From Lenzites betulinus (Eukaryota > Basidiomycota > Agaricomycetes > Polyporales > Polyporaceae), in contig JABYQU010000009.1 of NCBI GenBank assembly GCA_022264855.1, positions 682,001 to 746,000 on the forward strand: a stretch of DNA of 64,000 bases. The letters are read 5' to 3'. A program made the translations under genes and the position numbers. Numbering within the stretch: the first letter of the stretch is position 1; each line of letters begins with the position of its first letter. The notes under the pieces are model-generated. The model was not told the DNA's origin, ran no database searches, and saw only the letters and a program-made list of their open reading frames with translations. This document shows, in pieces, positions 11,630 through 23,753 of the stretch.

Positions 11630-12946
11630 CTAAACCATCTCCACATCACCCTCGACCGCAGGGGCCGCCTTCTTAGCAGACGGCTGAGCTGGGACGATGT
11701 CATCGTGCATGAACGCCTCCAGTTCCTTGTCGAGATCATCCGCGGTTTTGGGTTTCGCAGGGGCCTTGCGCCCGCCGCGCACCCCTGCGGCTCCTCCACG
11801 GCCCTTGGTGCGAACCGGACCAACCCCACCGTTTCTGCGGAGGAGTGAGCAAGTACACACAACATTGATTGCGGGGAGACGTACGTCGCGGGAGTCTGTC
11901 GGGGTTTTGTGTCACCTCGGCTCAGGCGCTCGAGGAGCGGCGGCTTCTCAATACGGCTGAGCAGTGACGATGTGCTGGCGCCCCTGCGCGGTCCCCTTGG
12001 GGCTGCAGGGGGAGTGTTGTCGTACGCAATCTCCATTGGTTGGTCTACACAAAGCGACCCATGTTAGCATGGACGTAAACACATTACAGACACGTAGCTG
12101 CTTACTCTTCGCAAGGATGCCGTCAAACTGCTTCTTTGCCCTTGTTGCCTCGGCCGCAGTCTCGAAGGTAACAATGGCAACGCCTGTAGACCGACCGCTT
12201 CGGTCATACTGAGGCGGAGGCGATAAAAAGTCGGATCGGTGTCTCGTTCTCAGCCGGATTTGGTGCATGCGGAGCTTCGTACCCTGATCTGTGGTTCACG
12301 GACAAGCGTGCCAATTTGTCCAAATATTTGCTGGAAGGTGTGTAAGCAAGCGTTTTGACGTGGCCAAAAAGAGGACGAGTCAGGCTCCGAGGCGTGGGTC
12401 ATGTTCATCCACGGACATGAGTTGCCAGAGTGAACGAGGTGTATCGTCCACCTTATCTTTCGCGCATCGACAAGCCGAGCAGTAAGGTGTCGATGGTCTA
12501 TTCACTGCGTCTTGGCCGTCACTGCCGGGTCGAACTCATTCGGTAACAGACTCCATGAGGCACGACCCGTGCCTTTTCGAGGTCCGGAAGTGGAACACGT
12601 GTGTAGGGCATGAAAAGGCCTTGCGGTATCCCGTACGCGCCGCAGACCCTCCTGCAAGCGAGGTCGCCCGAATATGACACGTACCGTCAAGTCTTTGTTC
12701 GTGACCTCATAATGCAGGTTTGACACGATGATTCTTGTGTTAGTAGGTCCGTTGGAAGGCTTTCCTACGCCATTTGCTAGCATAGCGCGAGGTGCCCCGG
12801 GGGCCTTATCGTGCTGCCACTGCCCCTCTGGCGCACGGGGACGAGGGGCGGGTCGCTGTTGGTGGCGTCAGGACGGCAGGGAGCACCAGGAAGGAGTCAC
12901 TGACGCTGTAGGGCTTCTGAGCTCTGTTGATGTTTGCTGGTGCCAT
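11630..12946 (-). CDS. ALY/REF (Yra1-type) mRNA export adaptor
   Basis: RNA-binding adaptor that links spliced mRNA and the TREX complex to the export receptor; nuclear. Reading leftwards: exon 1 12946-12905 (MAPANINRAQKPYS), exon 2 12855-12685, exon 3 12330-12283, then three more exons ending at a TAG at 11630-11632. One RRM: RNP2-like IIVSNLHYEV, then FGQIGTLV, YDRSGRSTGVAIVTF (RNP1 region) and AKKQFDGILAK. The tail is Gly/Arg/Lys-rich (TKGRGGAAGVRGGRK) and ends with the family helix TADDLDKELEAFMHDD and acidic EGDVEMV. Using the donor GTACGT after ...RQTPAT restores the frame into NGGVGPVRT. The RRM is split by a 354-nt intron, far longer than its others. The family role is well established; orthology to Yra1 is inferred. 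Confidence 0.85.
12331..12684 (-). other. Long intron (354 nt) inside the ALY/REF RRM
   Basis: The donor GTACGT follows NKDLT at 12685 and the acceptor TTCCAG precedes QIFGQIGT at 12330; joining them gives the uninterrupted RRM. The gene's other introns are 49-75 nt. The intron has in-frame stops, so retention would truncate the RRM. Confidence 0.65.
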
Positions 12947-13872
12947 TTCTATTGTATAATGGGGTGAGACTGAGGTCAAAGAGGAGAAGAAAGCGTAAGG
13001 AGGTGGCGGCGGAAGGTAGGGTTTGGGTAGGTGCGCCTCGCGGGCGTCGTGGAAGACATTTTAGGCGCCGGGTGCACCATCGACCTAAAAAGGAAGGTGT
13101 GTAGGTTCGTCGCCAGAAATCGATGGAATCGCTGGAGCCAACTCAGGCCTGAGAGTGAAGCAGAGGGTAATCGCATCAAAACTGTCACAGGTGCTATAAT
13201 AGACTTGGTATGCTCTCTTTGCCGTTTTTGCAGTATAGTTCAGACGTGAGTGCCCCCAGGCGAAGCACCATTCTACCAATGGACTCGATAATGCTACCCT
13301 TCGCTAACTGCTCTCGAGTCTCACCTGCAAACAATAACATGCATGTTCCATGTACTATGATTCAGATTGTGCGTTTGAAAAAGAGCTGAAAGGCACGCAC
13401 TTAGCATGCTCATCCCCCAAAGCACCCATCATCCTCAGGCTATGCACGCGTAGACATCTGAGCGCCTATGAGGTTAACCGGAGCCGCTCCGAAGATACAT
13501 GCCTTGGTCTACGAGCCCTCATTATTGTACGCTTTGGGTATAGTGTTGATGTAGCCATGGCCCTTCCCAAAGCGTTTCCTTTGTCTCCCTTTCCGGCTGA
13601 AGAGCGGCGCGTCTGCCGGGCGCCTGAGCGGGCATGCGGAGTCTGAATGTGGCAAGGCCAAAACCGCGGCACGCGAGGCATGTTCAACTTCACACAACGA
13701 CGTCGACGACGACCACCTCGAGATACCTCTCCTCGCCAACTGCTGGGTGCCCCTTACCTTGGTAGATCCTTAAGTCACCTTGTGCTAAGCATCACCGGTC
13801 GCTCGTCGACGTCTACTTCGATACCTCGTCACCCGTCACCTCCAATCACTCAAACATTCATCTGGTATATTA
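12947..13872. other. Intergenic, divergent promoters
   Basis: About 0.9 kb between the leftward ALY/REF gene and the rightward KEN-box gene. Only short unlinked frames; no repeat or RNA gene seen. A TATATTAAT stretch lies directly before the ATG at 13873. Confidence 0.4.
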
Positions 13873-14727
13873 ATGGCCGCAGCTACGCGTGGTTTCGTCG
13901 TCTTTAAAGACGAGCCTGAGGACGTTCCGACCCAGAAGCTGGACAGGAAGGAGAATCAGAATGGGTCTTCCGCTACGTATGTTTTGGCGCCCCCTCCCGG
14001 CCCCCAGCTGGTCTACGCTCCGGACAAGGAGAACATCGACCCGACGACGGGTACGCGTGCCAGTGCCGAGCAGGCATCCGGCAAGAAGCGCAAAACAACC
14101 CTCAGCGTAAAGGCTCAGACCTCTTCGCCCACCAAGCGTCTCCGCCCTCTGGCAGAAAAGGCCACGAAGAAGGCTACGTCCAAGGCACGTGGCTCGGAGA
14201 AGAAGACCAAACGCACTACGGCGAAGCGCGTTCCCTCCACTCGTGTGCATCGCGAGCCTTCCCTCCCACGCGTCACTGAGGAGGTCGAGACCCCTAACCA
14301 GGCAGTCATTGACTCGAAGTGCAAGGACCTCACTGTTTCACCCCTCGCCGACATCTCGGAGGCCTATGAAGTCGCGCCCAAGGGAGACGCTGTGGTTAAG
14401 GGCGAAGCGATGACGAGCAAAGAGGTTGCTTCTGAGGTATGTCTCTTTATGGATGGCCTACCGTACAACCACTCATTGTTATACTTCTAGGCACCTGTCT
14501 CCAACGTTGCGGAGGAACACCAGGAACAACCCTCCACTCCTCGCCCCACCGACGTTGAGCATCCATCGTCTCCCGCTCCTCCTGCGTCAGCCGCTACCGG
14601 CTTCTCCACTCCAGAGCGGAAGCGGATTTACTCCGCATTCACCTTCACGTCACCTTCGCCTGCTGCCAAGCGTTACATCTCGACCCGTGGCTCCAGCGTC
14701 GACCGATTCTCTGACGCTGCGCTCTGA
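13873..14727 (+). CDS. Basic, disordered protein with KEN box and CDK sites
   Basis: Two exons, 13873-14436 and 14491-14727, about 266 residues. No folded domain is recognised. The sequence is rich in Lys, Ser, Thr and Pro, with nuclear-localisation-like basic clusters (KKRKTT, TKRLRP, EKKTKRTTAKR). It contains a KEN box in context DKENIDP (about residues 54-60), several [S/T]P sites including SPTKR, and a C-terminal STPERKR...SPSPAAKR block. Such a set (NLS, CDK sites, KEN degron) is typical of cell-cycle proteins degraded by APC/C, but no known family can be named from sequence alone. The intron has a regular donor GTATGT and acceptor TTCTAG. Confidence 0.65.
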
Positions 14728-15529
14728 ACATCCTCTATTATCCACATGTTCGTTGCCATCCATCTCCTCACACGATCTCGCTCTCCGCCAGCACTCATCC
14801 ATCGACCCTCGTGCGTACATAAGTACGATGATCACGCTCTCACGGCCCATCCTACCCGAACTCCTGCGACAACCGCTACCTCGACGTGCCTGGTCTCAAG
14901 GACCTCGGACCCCGACGCCCAGCACGTTTGTACTTCTATCATTGCATCTCCCGGCATCTCATACCACGCAATCATCTCCCCCACCTTCAACCTTCATGTG
15001 CATATCTGTTCTTTTGACTTGGCCTCACATCAACCCGGTTTCGCTTCGTGCTCCTCCCCTCTATTTAGCTGGTTCTGATCGTCGTACGATCCACACCATC
15101 ATCTATTCCGTTACTCGCGCGTCTTATGCCAATGCCATCCCCACGAACGATGATTGTGACATGTCATACATACCTCGCTTTGTTCCTGCATCGTGCTCGC
15201 ATAGCATACGCATCCTATAGCTGTGGACCCCTTGTAGATGTGTATTGCTCCTAGTCGACTTGCTATCGAATGACATGCATAATCAGGATTGCCAGTAGTT
15301 CTGTGAGTCTCGTCCTCAAGCCCCCACGTGAGGCACATTATAGTTTTGTGTATAAGTACTGAATTAATGACGTCAATGTCATAAGCGCTGAAATAATGTC
15401 GTTCGAGGCGTGCATGTGATAACGCGTATGGGCGCTTGTAAATCCCCAGCCTGCTGCCGGCAGCGCGAATGACAGTTACTGCGGGTTTTGTAGACGACCA
15501 AACAACCAGCTTTTCACTATCTTGTGGTC
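14728..15529. other. Intergenic
   Basis: A long rightward frame through 14426-15220 crosses the true stop of the KEN-box gene in another frame and is Ser/Pro/His-biased without domain, so I treat it as chance. Nothing else is seen. Confidence 0.4.
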
Positions 15530-17537
15530 ATGTCTAATAAACCGCTCCGCGAGCGCAAGACGCGATTGAATAACCCGGTGAGTCCCGTTCACGACCCTGA
15601 AGCTTACGTACGTGACGCGGGTGTCGCCACTCAGCGCAACAAGGACGAAGAGGTCAGACAAAAACTCCTTCTCCCATTCAGACCATCCATTTTTTCTAAC
15701 GCGTTGAAGTATAGATAAACGATGTCAAGGATCCCAGCGGTCCTCCACCTATCTCCGTCAAAGCAGAGTCCACGTCCAAGAGCAAGACGTTGACCTGGGT
15801 GGAGATACCCGCATGGCAACAAGACAACGAATATATCCTGACGGGGTACCGGAGGTACGTGTGCAGCCACATAGCATACAAAGGCCGCGTAAACTGTGGA
15901 TCGAATGGTCCATGTGGTGCATATAGCTATGCACATCACGGTTGTGTTCACCACACGGCGCGCATCTCCCCCATATCATGCGCTTTTCCATCTCCTTCTT
16001 GTTTCCTGCAGCTGCTAGAGGGTTGAGTGAGTTTGTGCAAGGAGAAGTAACAACGACAAAGGCGAGAGAAAAGAATGCTTGTATGCGACACTACCACCGC
16101 CGCGCTTTCTAGGCCCTTCTTACCGCACGAAGAACGGTTTTGACAGTTCTGATTCTGTTGTTCTGTAGGGCAACCGCATCATGGCGCACATGTGCAGCTT
16201 CGGTATTTGGATGTGCGTATCAAAACATATCTTCCACGCACGTCCGCACGCTGACATGGCTCTCACGCAAGATCTACATAACGAAACTGGTAAGCGAATA
16301 ATTAAGCGACTCAGTCTCAGCCCACGCTTACCACGATATCGAAGTGAACATCCATAGCCATCTCGGCGGCGCAATCATTTTTGCCGCGCTGTTGTTCAGC
16401 TTCCCCAAGGTTTACTTCGTGCATTACGAATCCACCACATGGGCGGACATGGCAGTTTTCGTAGTGTTTCTCTGTGCCGCAATCTTCTGTTTGTTCTCGA
16501 GTGCATTCTATCATACCTTCAGTGCGCACTCCGCAGCAGTAAGTCGAACAGCTTGCTCTGTGCTAGTGTGACTAACTTGAAACGCAGGTTGCAGGCCGTT
16601 GTAACGCGCTGGATTATGCCGGAATCGTCGGTGCGTCTCAGGTCTGGAAACTGGGCTGGGCTATCAGCACACCTGACATCTCTTGACCGCTCTCTTCACC
16701 TTCAGTTCTGATCGTAGGATCGTTCTTCCCATGCATCTACTATGGGTTCTTCTGTGACCCCCACTACCAGACCTTCTATCTTAGTGGGATAGCGATCGCA
16801 GGCCTCGGTAAGTGAAGCTCTCTTGATAGACCCACGACGGCGTTCTCGGAAGCTTCATCACGAATGTGATGTTCTCCCGAAGCAGTCAATATCGCTTGCA
16901 ATGGCACCACCCATAAATCATTTGTTGACGCCCGCGCGCCCTTGTATTGGCTTTTTCAGGTGCTGGGTATATCGTCCTTAACCCGGAGTATCGGAAACCG
17001 TCCCACCGAGGTGCCCGCACGAAGGTATTCATCTTGCTGGGCTTGAGCGGCATCATACCCACCCTACACGGCCTCGTGACCCACGGCTTCTACACGCTGT
17101 GTTACGAGATGGGCTTCGGGTGGTTGCTCGTCTCTGGCATGATGTATATCGTTGGGGCACTCCTCTAGTGCGTGTCGCTCATCTGTCCTGTGCTTGTTTC
17201 GTGACTGACCTGAACCGTTTCATCCCGTCTCGGGACGTGCCCGTACGTCTTTCCTCCGCTATCCGCGTCTTACGCCCCTTCGCCATCCACCCTTGATCTT
17301 ATTTGGGCCGCCGACTCCGTCTCTGTGGGTCAAACCCTCACGGCGTTACCGCTGGGTTCCGGTCGCAGCGCAAACCGCATTCCGGAACGGCTCTCTCCAG
17401 GAACGTTCGACTACTTCTTCGCCTCGCACCAAATTTTCCACTTCTTCGTCCTCGCCGCAGCGCTCGCGCACTATGTTGGCGTCCTCACCGCCTTCGATCA
17501 CTGGCACGGCCGGCGCGGCGGATGTCATGCGTACTGA
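15530..17537 (+). CDS. Adiponectin-receptor/hemolysin-III (PAQR, Izh-type) membrane protein
   Basis: Seven-membrane-segment protein of the PAQR family, in fungi linked to zinc, lipid and membrane homeostasis. The N-terminal exons (start 15530, MSNKPLRERKTR) are the least certain and may include an 18-nt exon near 15635. The rest is clear: WVEIPAWQQDNEYILTGYRR ends at 15854, then after a 314-nt intron ATASWRTCAASVFG (16169-16212), YLHNETVNIHSHLGG (exons from 16272 and 16345), CAAIFCLFSSAFYHTF, CNALDYAGI, GSFFPCIYYGFFCD, AGYIVLNPEYR, TLHGLVTHGF, and the terminal ANRIPERLSPGTFDYFFASHQIFHFFV...FDHWHGRRGG. The metal-site pattern SSAFYHTF...HQIFH is intact. A second long intron (about 200 nt, 17169-17368) separates IVGALLY from ANRIPE. 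Confidence 0.85.
15855..16168 (+). other. Long intron (314 nt) in the PAQR gene
   Basis: The donor GTACGT follows CGGAG (GYR-R) and the acceptor TTCTGTAG precedes GGCAACC. Joining them gives GYRRATASWRTCAASVFG, the family's usual sequence at this place. The interval has stops in all frames. Confidence 0.6.
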
Positions 17538-20152
17538 GGCTTTTCCTAGACCCCATCCACACGACCAGGCCCGTCCTGTACTTCCGCCGTGGAGTGGGCA
17601 AGCTCTTCTCTTGAATATAGATCGACTTCGTTTCTCTGGTCCAGTGCTACGCCTAGCCGAGTGCGGCAAGTAGCGTCCGCGTCGCGTCGACACAATAGTC
17701 GAGGGAAGAGGAACATAGCTCAGCCCCAAGCATCTGTCAGAACTGCATGCGGGTCGCTCGCGACCGGGGCGGCGTACGCGGCGTTTAGCGTGGACAGGTT
17801 GGGCCGAGCCATAGGATGTGCGGCGCCGCCGCTGCTGCGCCCGTCGGAAGCCATCGTGCATTACTGTGGCGTCCTGCTTCCGGGAGCTCTCGACCCTTGA
17901 GAGGCTCTTCTCGACAGACAGAAGATCCTCGGGAGGCGGAGGGTGTCCACGCGCTTGCGCCGTTCCTGCAGTCGGGCCCGCGCGCACCTCCTCGGGAGAG
18001 CACACGCCCCAATCCAGGGGCCTGCACATGGAGCAGCACCCCTTTCCCCAGGGGTGTGTGGGCAGATTTCTTCGGAGCATGTGTGCGCGGGGGTGCTGTG
18101 ACGAATTCGAGGAGGAGCGGTGAGGTGAGCCGAGTGCACACCAGCATGCCCGGCATGCCGGTCACGCCGCACACCCAAGATCGGCTCAGAATACGCGCGC
18201 CCGGCTCCGCCGCTGTCACGTTGGATTTTACTTCATCGTATCCGAACAGCTCCGGGTGGAGGTGAGTACCGGTGGGTTACGGCAGGAAAACATCGAAGCA
18301 TGTGCTGCGCTATGAGTGCTTTGGCAAATCGACCGCATGCCACCAGGTGCGTGCAATATGACTGATATACTGGTGGCGTTGACCCTGACGCGGTGAATTC
18401 AGAGCTTGACTGCGCCGCGCCAACACCCGGGTGTCAAACGAAAGGTGTGCCATTCTTGCCTTGGAGTGCGGGAGACGTGTGGCGTGACCGGGTCGTGCGA
18501 GATCCCCGCCTCAGGCTGAAGCCTCTCCATGACAGGCCGCGCTGCACTCGACACCATCGCACGATGATCACGCAGCCCTCCAGCCGCGGCCTCTCTACCT
18601 GCGCAGCGCGAATCCAATCTTACCACCACACGAACGTAAGTCCTCCCCCGCGGCGGCCCTGCGCCAACGGAGCGGCCTCTGCACGAGGGCTGCGCCGCGG
18701 CTCCGGCGTTACCCCGCGCGACGGAGCGCCCTGTCTGGGACGATCGGACGAGGGGTGGACGTGACGGTGACACGGCCAGATCGGGCACAGTGGCCAAAGG
18801 GGCCCCGATTGCAGCGATCGCGCACGGTGAGTGCAAATATGTGTTCGCTATTTGCCTGATTTGGGTGAGTAGAATCGATGTGCTCGTTGCGCTCGGGTTC
18901 CCGGGACACTTGGAGCAGCACCGGCGATATATTCAGCGCACCCCGCCTTCGTCACCGACGACACCGGCCGCGCGGTGATGGACAGGGTGCACACTGTCTT
19001 GGTGCGCTCTCGCTCGGCATTCTGGCAGGGAATGCAGAAAACACTACTGGTCCGACTCAACATCGTGCTCTGCCGGTGTGCGTCATGCTGGATGACTATT
19101 CTTGCTCGTGCGGGCCCGTGCGGGGCCGCTCGAATCGCATAAACAGCCTTCGTCCTGCGGGGTCACGTAGAGGCAACTGAATTGCACGATCGGCGATACT
19201 CCTGAGGCCTGAGGCCAGGTTCAGCAGTCACCTTGCGTGCCTCGCCCGAAGCACCTCCTAAACACCATGGAGACCCGGACGCGGATGCGGGTGAGGGTGC
19301 GCACCCGGGCACGGACGTGAGTCCGGGTGAAGGTGCGGGTGCGGGCGTGGGCACAGGTGCAGACGCAGGTCCAGGTGGGGCCGGTCCCGAGAACCAGGAT
19401 GTACGCACTCACGCAGCTCAGCGCTCAGCATCCGGCGCTCTCACCGCTTCTCACGATACCAGCCGACGTGGGCTGGTACAAGAGGGAGCTCCGCCGACTG
19501 CGCGCCTGGCGACGATGTGCATCGCAACTTGCAACAGCATCAGCCCGCGACCGATGCGCCCCCCGACGTCGTCCACAAGGTGTAGTCTCGAAAACATCGC
19601 GCTTTCAACGAATACGGCCAATCTCGATCGAACGGTGGTGTACGGGCATTAAATAATGAGCTGATCCGCAGAGCCGATCGGCAAGGGCCGAGGAGGGTCA
19701 AGGGACCGGACGGACGGCGACGGGGACTCGGGGAGCGCTTTCCAGCTGTGATTACCTCCAGCGTGGGTGTCATTCCGGGACTCGGTGAGCCTCAGCCCAT
19801 TCCGTCCGCGGGGCCTGGCATGCCAGCAGAAGGTCGCCGCCTGCTCCTGAATATTCAATTACAACCATGCCAATCAGATTCCCCCCGTTTATCGTGCGCG
19901 TTCTCGGAATAACGGCCTTGGATTTCTCCACATCCTCCCCCCGGCCGCGTCCCTCGCCCTTTCCGTCTGCCCACCAGCACCATCGCCCCGTCCGATCTCA
20001 CCTCCGGCGGCTCGCTGGCGCCGTCTGGTCGCGAGCTAAGATCCTCGATCGCCAGAGGCTCCGTCCCTGTCCCTCTTTTACACATAGCGTGTCCGGTTTC
20101 CTTTAAAACGCGCGCCGTCTCATGTGCACTCATCGCGAAGCTCTCCAGAACC
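17538..20152. other. 2.6-kb gene-free, GC-rich stretch
   Basis: Several overlapping frames of 100-245 residues occur on both strands (for example 17816-18265 and 17785-18219). Their translations are Arg/Pro/Ala-rich, without domains and with no splice partners, which is what GC-rich non-coding DNA gives by chance. A period-6 repeat lies at 19277-19384. A CTTTAAAA sequence at 20101-20108 precedes the next P450. Confidence 0.45.
19277..19384. repeat. Degenerate hexanucleotide repeat (18 units)
   Basis: About 18 units of a period-6 G-rich motif of the form GGGTGC/GGACGC with substitutions. No unit is perfectly repeated more than twice in a row, so it is an old, decayed minisatellite. Confidence 0.6.
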
Positions 20153-22618
20153 ATGTACCCTCTTGGTTTCCTTCCCTTCTTCTACAGCCTCGTACCAGAA
20201 TGGGGCGCCGTGGGCGCGGCCCTCCTCATCCCCATCCTCGTCCTCGCCCTCTGGGCCTATGCCACCCTCACCCGCTCCTCCTCACATGTTGACGATGCCC
20301 CCGTGCACCTGCCGGGATCCTCGCTCCTTCATATCCTTCCATTTTTCCACCAACGCTTCGATTTCATAAACCAGGGTTTCCAGCTCGCAGGCCAAGCCAT
20401 CTACCAGTTCAGTCTGCTCCGCGTGCGTGCAACCCCCTTGAAACCATCTTCGTCTGGCCGTGCAGCTAACTCGGCCCCTTCCCCTTTGGTGCAGACACCC
20501 GTCATCGTCCTGTCGGGCGAGTCCGCGAGGCGAGACTTCTTCCAAGCGAAGGACCTCGACCTCAATGCAGGCTTTAAATTCCTCTCCGGAGCCGTACGTC
20601 GCCCTCTCGCCTCGTTCGTGTTTGAGGCTGACCGAGTGTGCCCTAGATTCCGATGATGCCGGGCGTAACGTCCGATCTGGAGGCACGCCGCATCGCGCTC
20701 ATCCACAAGCGCCTCGTCTCCGCACAGACGACCGACCGTCTTGCGCACCGTGAGTGTCTACGCCATTGCCTGCGAAGCGTTGCGTACGTCTGGCACCGCG
20801 GAGGAAGTTGGCTTCGGACCCGTCACATGCAACGCGTGTGATAGGGTCCGAAGCTAGCCGGCCTTCTCGCCCCTCGCCACAGCAGGCGAAGGTTCCGCGC
20901 TCCCTCTGCCCCCCGGCGGCAGCCTCTGCTGGGGCGCAGAATTGACGATTTGAGCCGCGCTGGTGCTGACTAAAGCCAGAGTTTCGCGCGAGTGAAAGGC
21001 GACGGCTGACCGTTGTACGTACAGTGCTGCCCCAGATCCTGGAGGATTCCCGGCACATGCTGGACTCATGGGGATTCTCCGGCACCGTCGACCCGTTCGA
21101 ACGGCTTCCCGAAGTACGTACTCTGCTCCCAAATTAGATCACGCGCTCACCGGCATGTGCGCCCGCCGCCGCATAATACAGCTTATCTTCCAGACGACGG
21201 TGCGGTGCCTCGCGTTCACAGAGCTCGCGGACGACAGGGCCGCCGTGCAGCGGCTCAAGGCCCACTACGACGTGCTCGACACCGCGACGACGCCCGCGAC
21301 GGTCCTCCTGCCGTGGCTCCCGGGCCCGAGCGCCGTGCGGCGGCTGCTCGCGACGAAGAGAATATATGACATCATCAGCGCAGCCCTCGACGCGCGCACC
21401 GCGAGCGGGGTCGCGCGCGACGACACGCCGCAGATACTGATCGACGCCGGGGACGAGAGGATGATCATCATCGGAGTCAGTGCGCTTTCCCCGCGGTTCT
21501 TCTGTCACGTCAAGCGGTGCGGTGCGGCGCGGTGGCGCGCGCGCGCTGCCGCCGCTGGCGGGGACTTCGATGTGTGCTCCGAACTCGCTGCTCACGCATT
21601 ATCTTCCCACCCATTGACAGTTCATTATGGGCCTGCTCGTTGCGGGCGCACGATCGACCGGCACCACCGGTATGCGCACGGCTCGTTTCCGCCCCCGCGC
21701 GCATGCACGCTCGCTCACTCTAGCTTCCGCAGCGTCGTGGTTGATTACGTTCCTCAGCGGGCACCCGCACTGGCGAGAGAAGGCGGCCGAAGAGGTGCGG
21801 CGGCTCATTGCGGAGCACGCCGCGCATGCGTGCACGACAGCAGAGCCGCCTCGGGAAGCGCATGCACCACGCCACACATGCGATGCCTCGCCGGGCTTGT
21901 CGTCGCTGTCTGCCACGCTCGCTGCGATCCCGCTCTCCGCATGGGAGACGGAGACGCCCACACTGGACGCGCTCATCCGCGAGACGCTGCGTGTCGCCGA
22001 GCCGCACGTCGCCATGCGCCAATACCTGCCCTCCTCCGGGCCTCTCGACGAGAAGGGCGTCCCCCAGCTCCAGCCGCTGTCCCTCGGGGGCAAGACGGTG
22101 CCCCCCGGCGCGTTCGTGATGTACCCGTTCAGCGACGTGCACCTCAGCCCCGAGGTGTACAAGAACCCTTGGCTCTGGGACCCGGGCAGGTCGGAGATGA
22201 GCCTCAAGGCGCCGTACACGTACGTGGGCATGGGTGCCGGTGAGTGTCTCTATCTGACAGCGCCCGCGCGATGCTGACGATGACGGCGGCGCGGCGATCG
22301 CTTCCCTCCCCTCGCCTCACTCTCATCTCCGCCTCTGCCGTTGCCTTCGCAGGGAGCACGGTCTGTCTGGGCAAGCGCCTCGCGACGCTCGAGATCAAGC
22401 TCATTACCGCGCTCTTCGTCCTCGGCTTCGACGACCTCCGCGCGGTCGACGCCAAGGGGGCGCCGCTCGCCGCGCTGCCCCGCCCGAACTGGAACGACAT
22501 CTTGACGTGCAAGCCCGCGCCGGGCTCGTGCTACATGCGCTTCGCACGGACAACGGCGATGGCGGCGGCGACGGACGCGGGGGCGGGGTCGGGCACGGCA
22601 CGGGCGACACGCGGGTAG
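20153..22618 (+). CDS. Cytochrome P450, CYP51/CYP7-like group
   Basis: Membrane-anchored P450 with an N-terminal hydrophobic anchor (about residues 5-43). Segments after splicing: FHQRFDFINQGFQLAG, TPVIVLSGESARRDFF, DLDLNAGFKFLSGAIPMMPG, RRIALIHKRL, LLPQILEDSRHMLDSWG, LIFQTTVRCLAF, then the I-helix region FIMGLLVAGARSTGTTASW, where AGARSTGT replaces the usual AGxET. ExxR is RETLR and the heme loop is YVGMGAGSTVCLGKRLA, with Tyr in place of Phe at the first position and an intron inside the loop (GAG/STVCLG). I-helix and heme loop resemble the sterol-demethylase-like clan, but the substrate is unknown. A 275-nt intron (20750-21024) stands out among short ones. The C-terminus ends in a low-complexity Ala/Gly/Thr tail. 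Confidence 0.8.
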
Positions 22619-23753
22619 CTAGAGCTGGGCTAGCGCACGCCGGTGCGACAGCTCGCTCGCTGCTGCTGATGAGGCGGACGACCTGCGACGATTTATGACG
22701 ACGATTCACGCTCTCGAGCTCAGGGATGCGGCGCGGAGCCGGGTTCCGCGGACGCGAAACGCGGCTGGGCGCGGCCTCGTGCGGTGTAGCGGTCATTTAG
22801 ATGTATCTATGTATGGACGATTGCGCCTGTTTTGTATTCTAGGATCACACATCTAGAACGACGTTTATGATGCTACGAGGTTCTCGGATGCCTGTCGTGT
22901 GTGCGGGTGACATAAGGAATGGGTGTGCGTTTGCTACTACGACCAAATGGGGGTACTTAACTGCCTTTCTCGCGCCCCATGGCAGCAATAGTCAGTCTTT
23001 GATGGTGCCACTCATGTATCATAAGTAAAGTGCGAGGAGCACTCAGCGGGTGGCATTCGTTGCATCTACTGAATTCCATACCATTGCGGAATACGACATC
23101 AGACGAAGCTAGGTCGCTGGTAGATCAAATTAGTATCCGAAAAAAGACACGAGTAGCACTTCGTGGAACCTTGTCCGCTGAAATCTATTGGCATGATGCA
23201 TGCAGCTGAAGTCAAGGTGGCGCATTTGCTGGAAGCATTACGCCGAACCTTCGGCCCCGAGCGGCTACTTACCATCGTTGTTCAGATGGTAGCGTCAGGA
23301 TCCTCACAGACACGCGTACTTTGTGCGATATATGACACCCATGTTGCAAATGATAGTGATTAAATGTGAGAAGATAACATGATGAGCATCGCTCACCTGT
23401 GGACTCGCCGTGCACTGCTCCGAGCATGCGGCCCTTCAAACAATAAAACAATCGAGTGTTTAAGGAAATTACAGCAGCCTCACCGCTTAAAATACCCTGA
23501 AGATATTATATCCCTCTCGTAGAACAACGAATGGCTGGCAGTCACCAATGCTCGCGCAGACCTCAAGAAGGTTGGACGAACTGGCAGGAAACAGTACAGT
23601 AAGCGCCCATAGACGCGAGTGATCAATGCCCTTTTTGGGAGTTCCGGCAAACGCCGACGGCACGCGTGGCAAGCGTCATGCATCCGCGCAGGATTGTGTC
23701 CTCGCCATCATCCTCAGCCTCATCCCTCTCGTCGTGTACACCTATTTCTCGCA
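22619..23753. other. Intergenic, 1.1 kb
   Basis: AT-richer DNA between the P450 and SEC20. Only short frames; no repeat, RNA gene or domain recognised. Confidence 0.4.

Noticed and set aside
14426..15220. Rightward 264-residue frame after the KEN-box gene
   Set aside because: It begins inside that gene's exon 1, runs through its intron in another frame and is Leu/Ser/Pro-biased without domain.
17346..18265. Overlapping frames on both strands after the PAQR gene
   Set aside because: GC-rich chance frames, Arg/Pro/Ala-biased, overlapping each other and partly antisense to the PAQR last exon.
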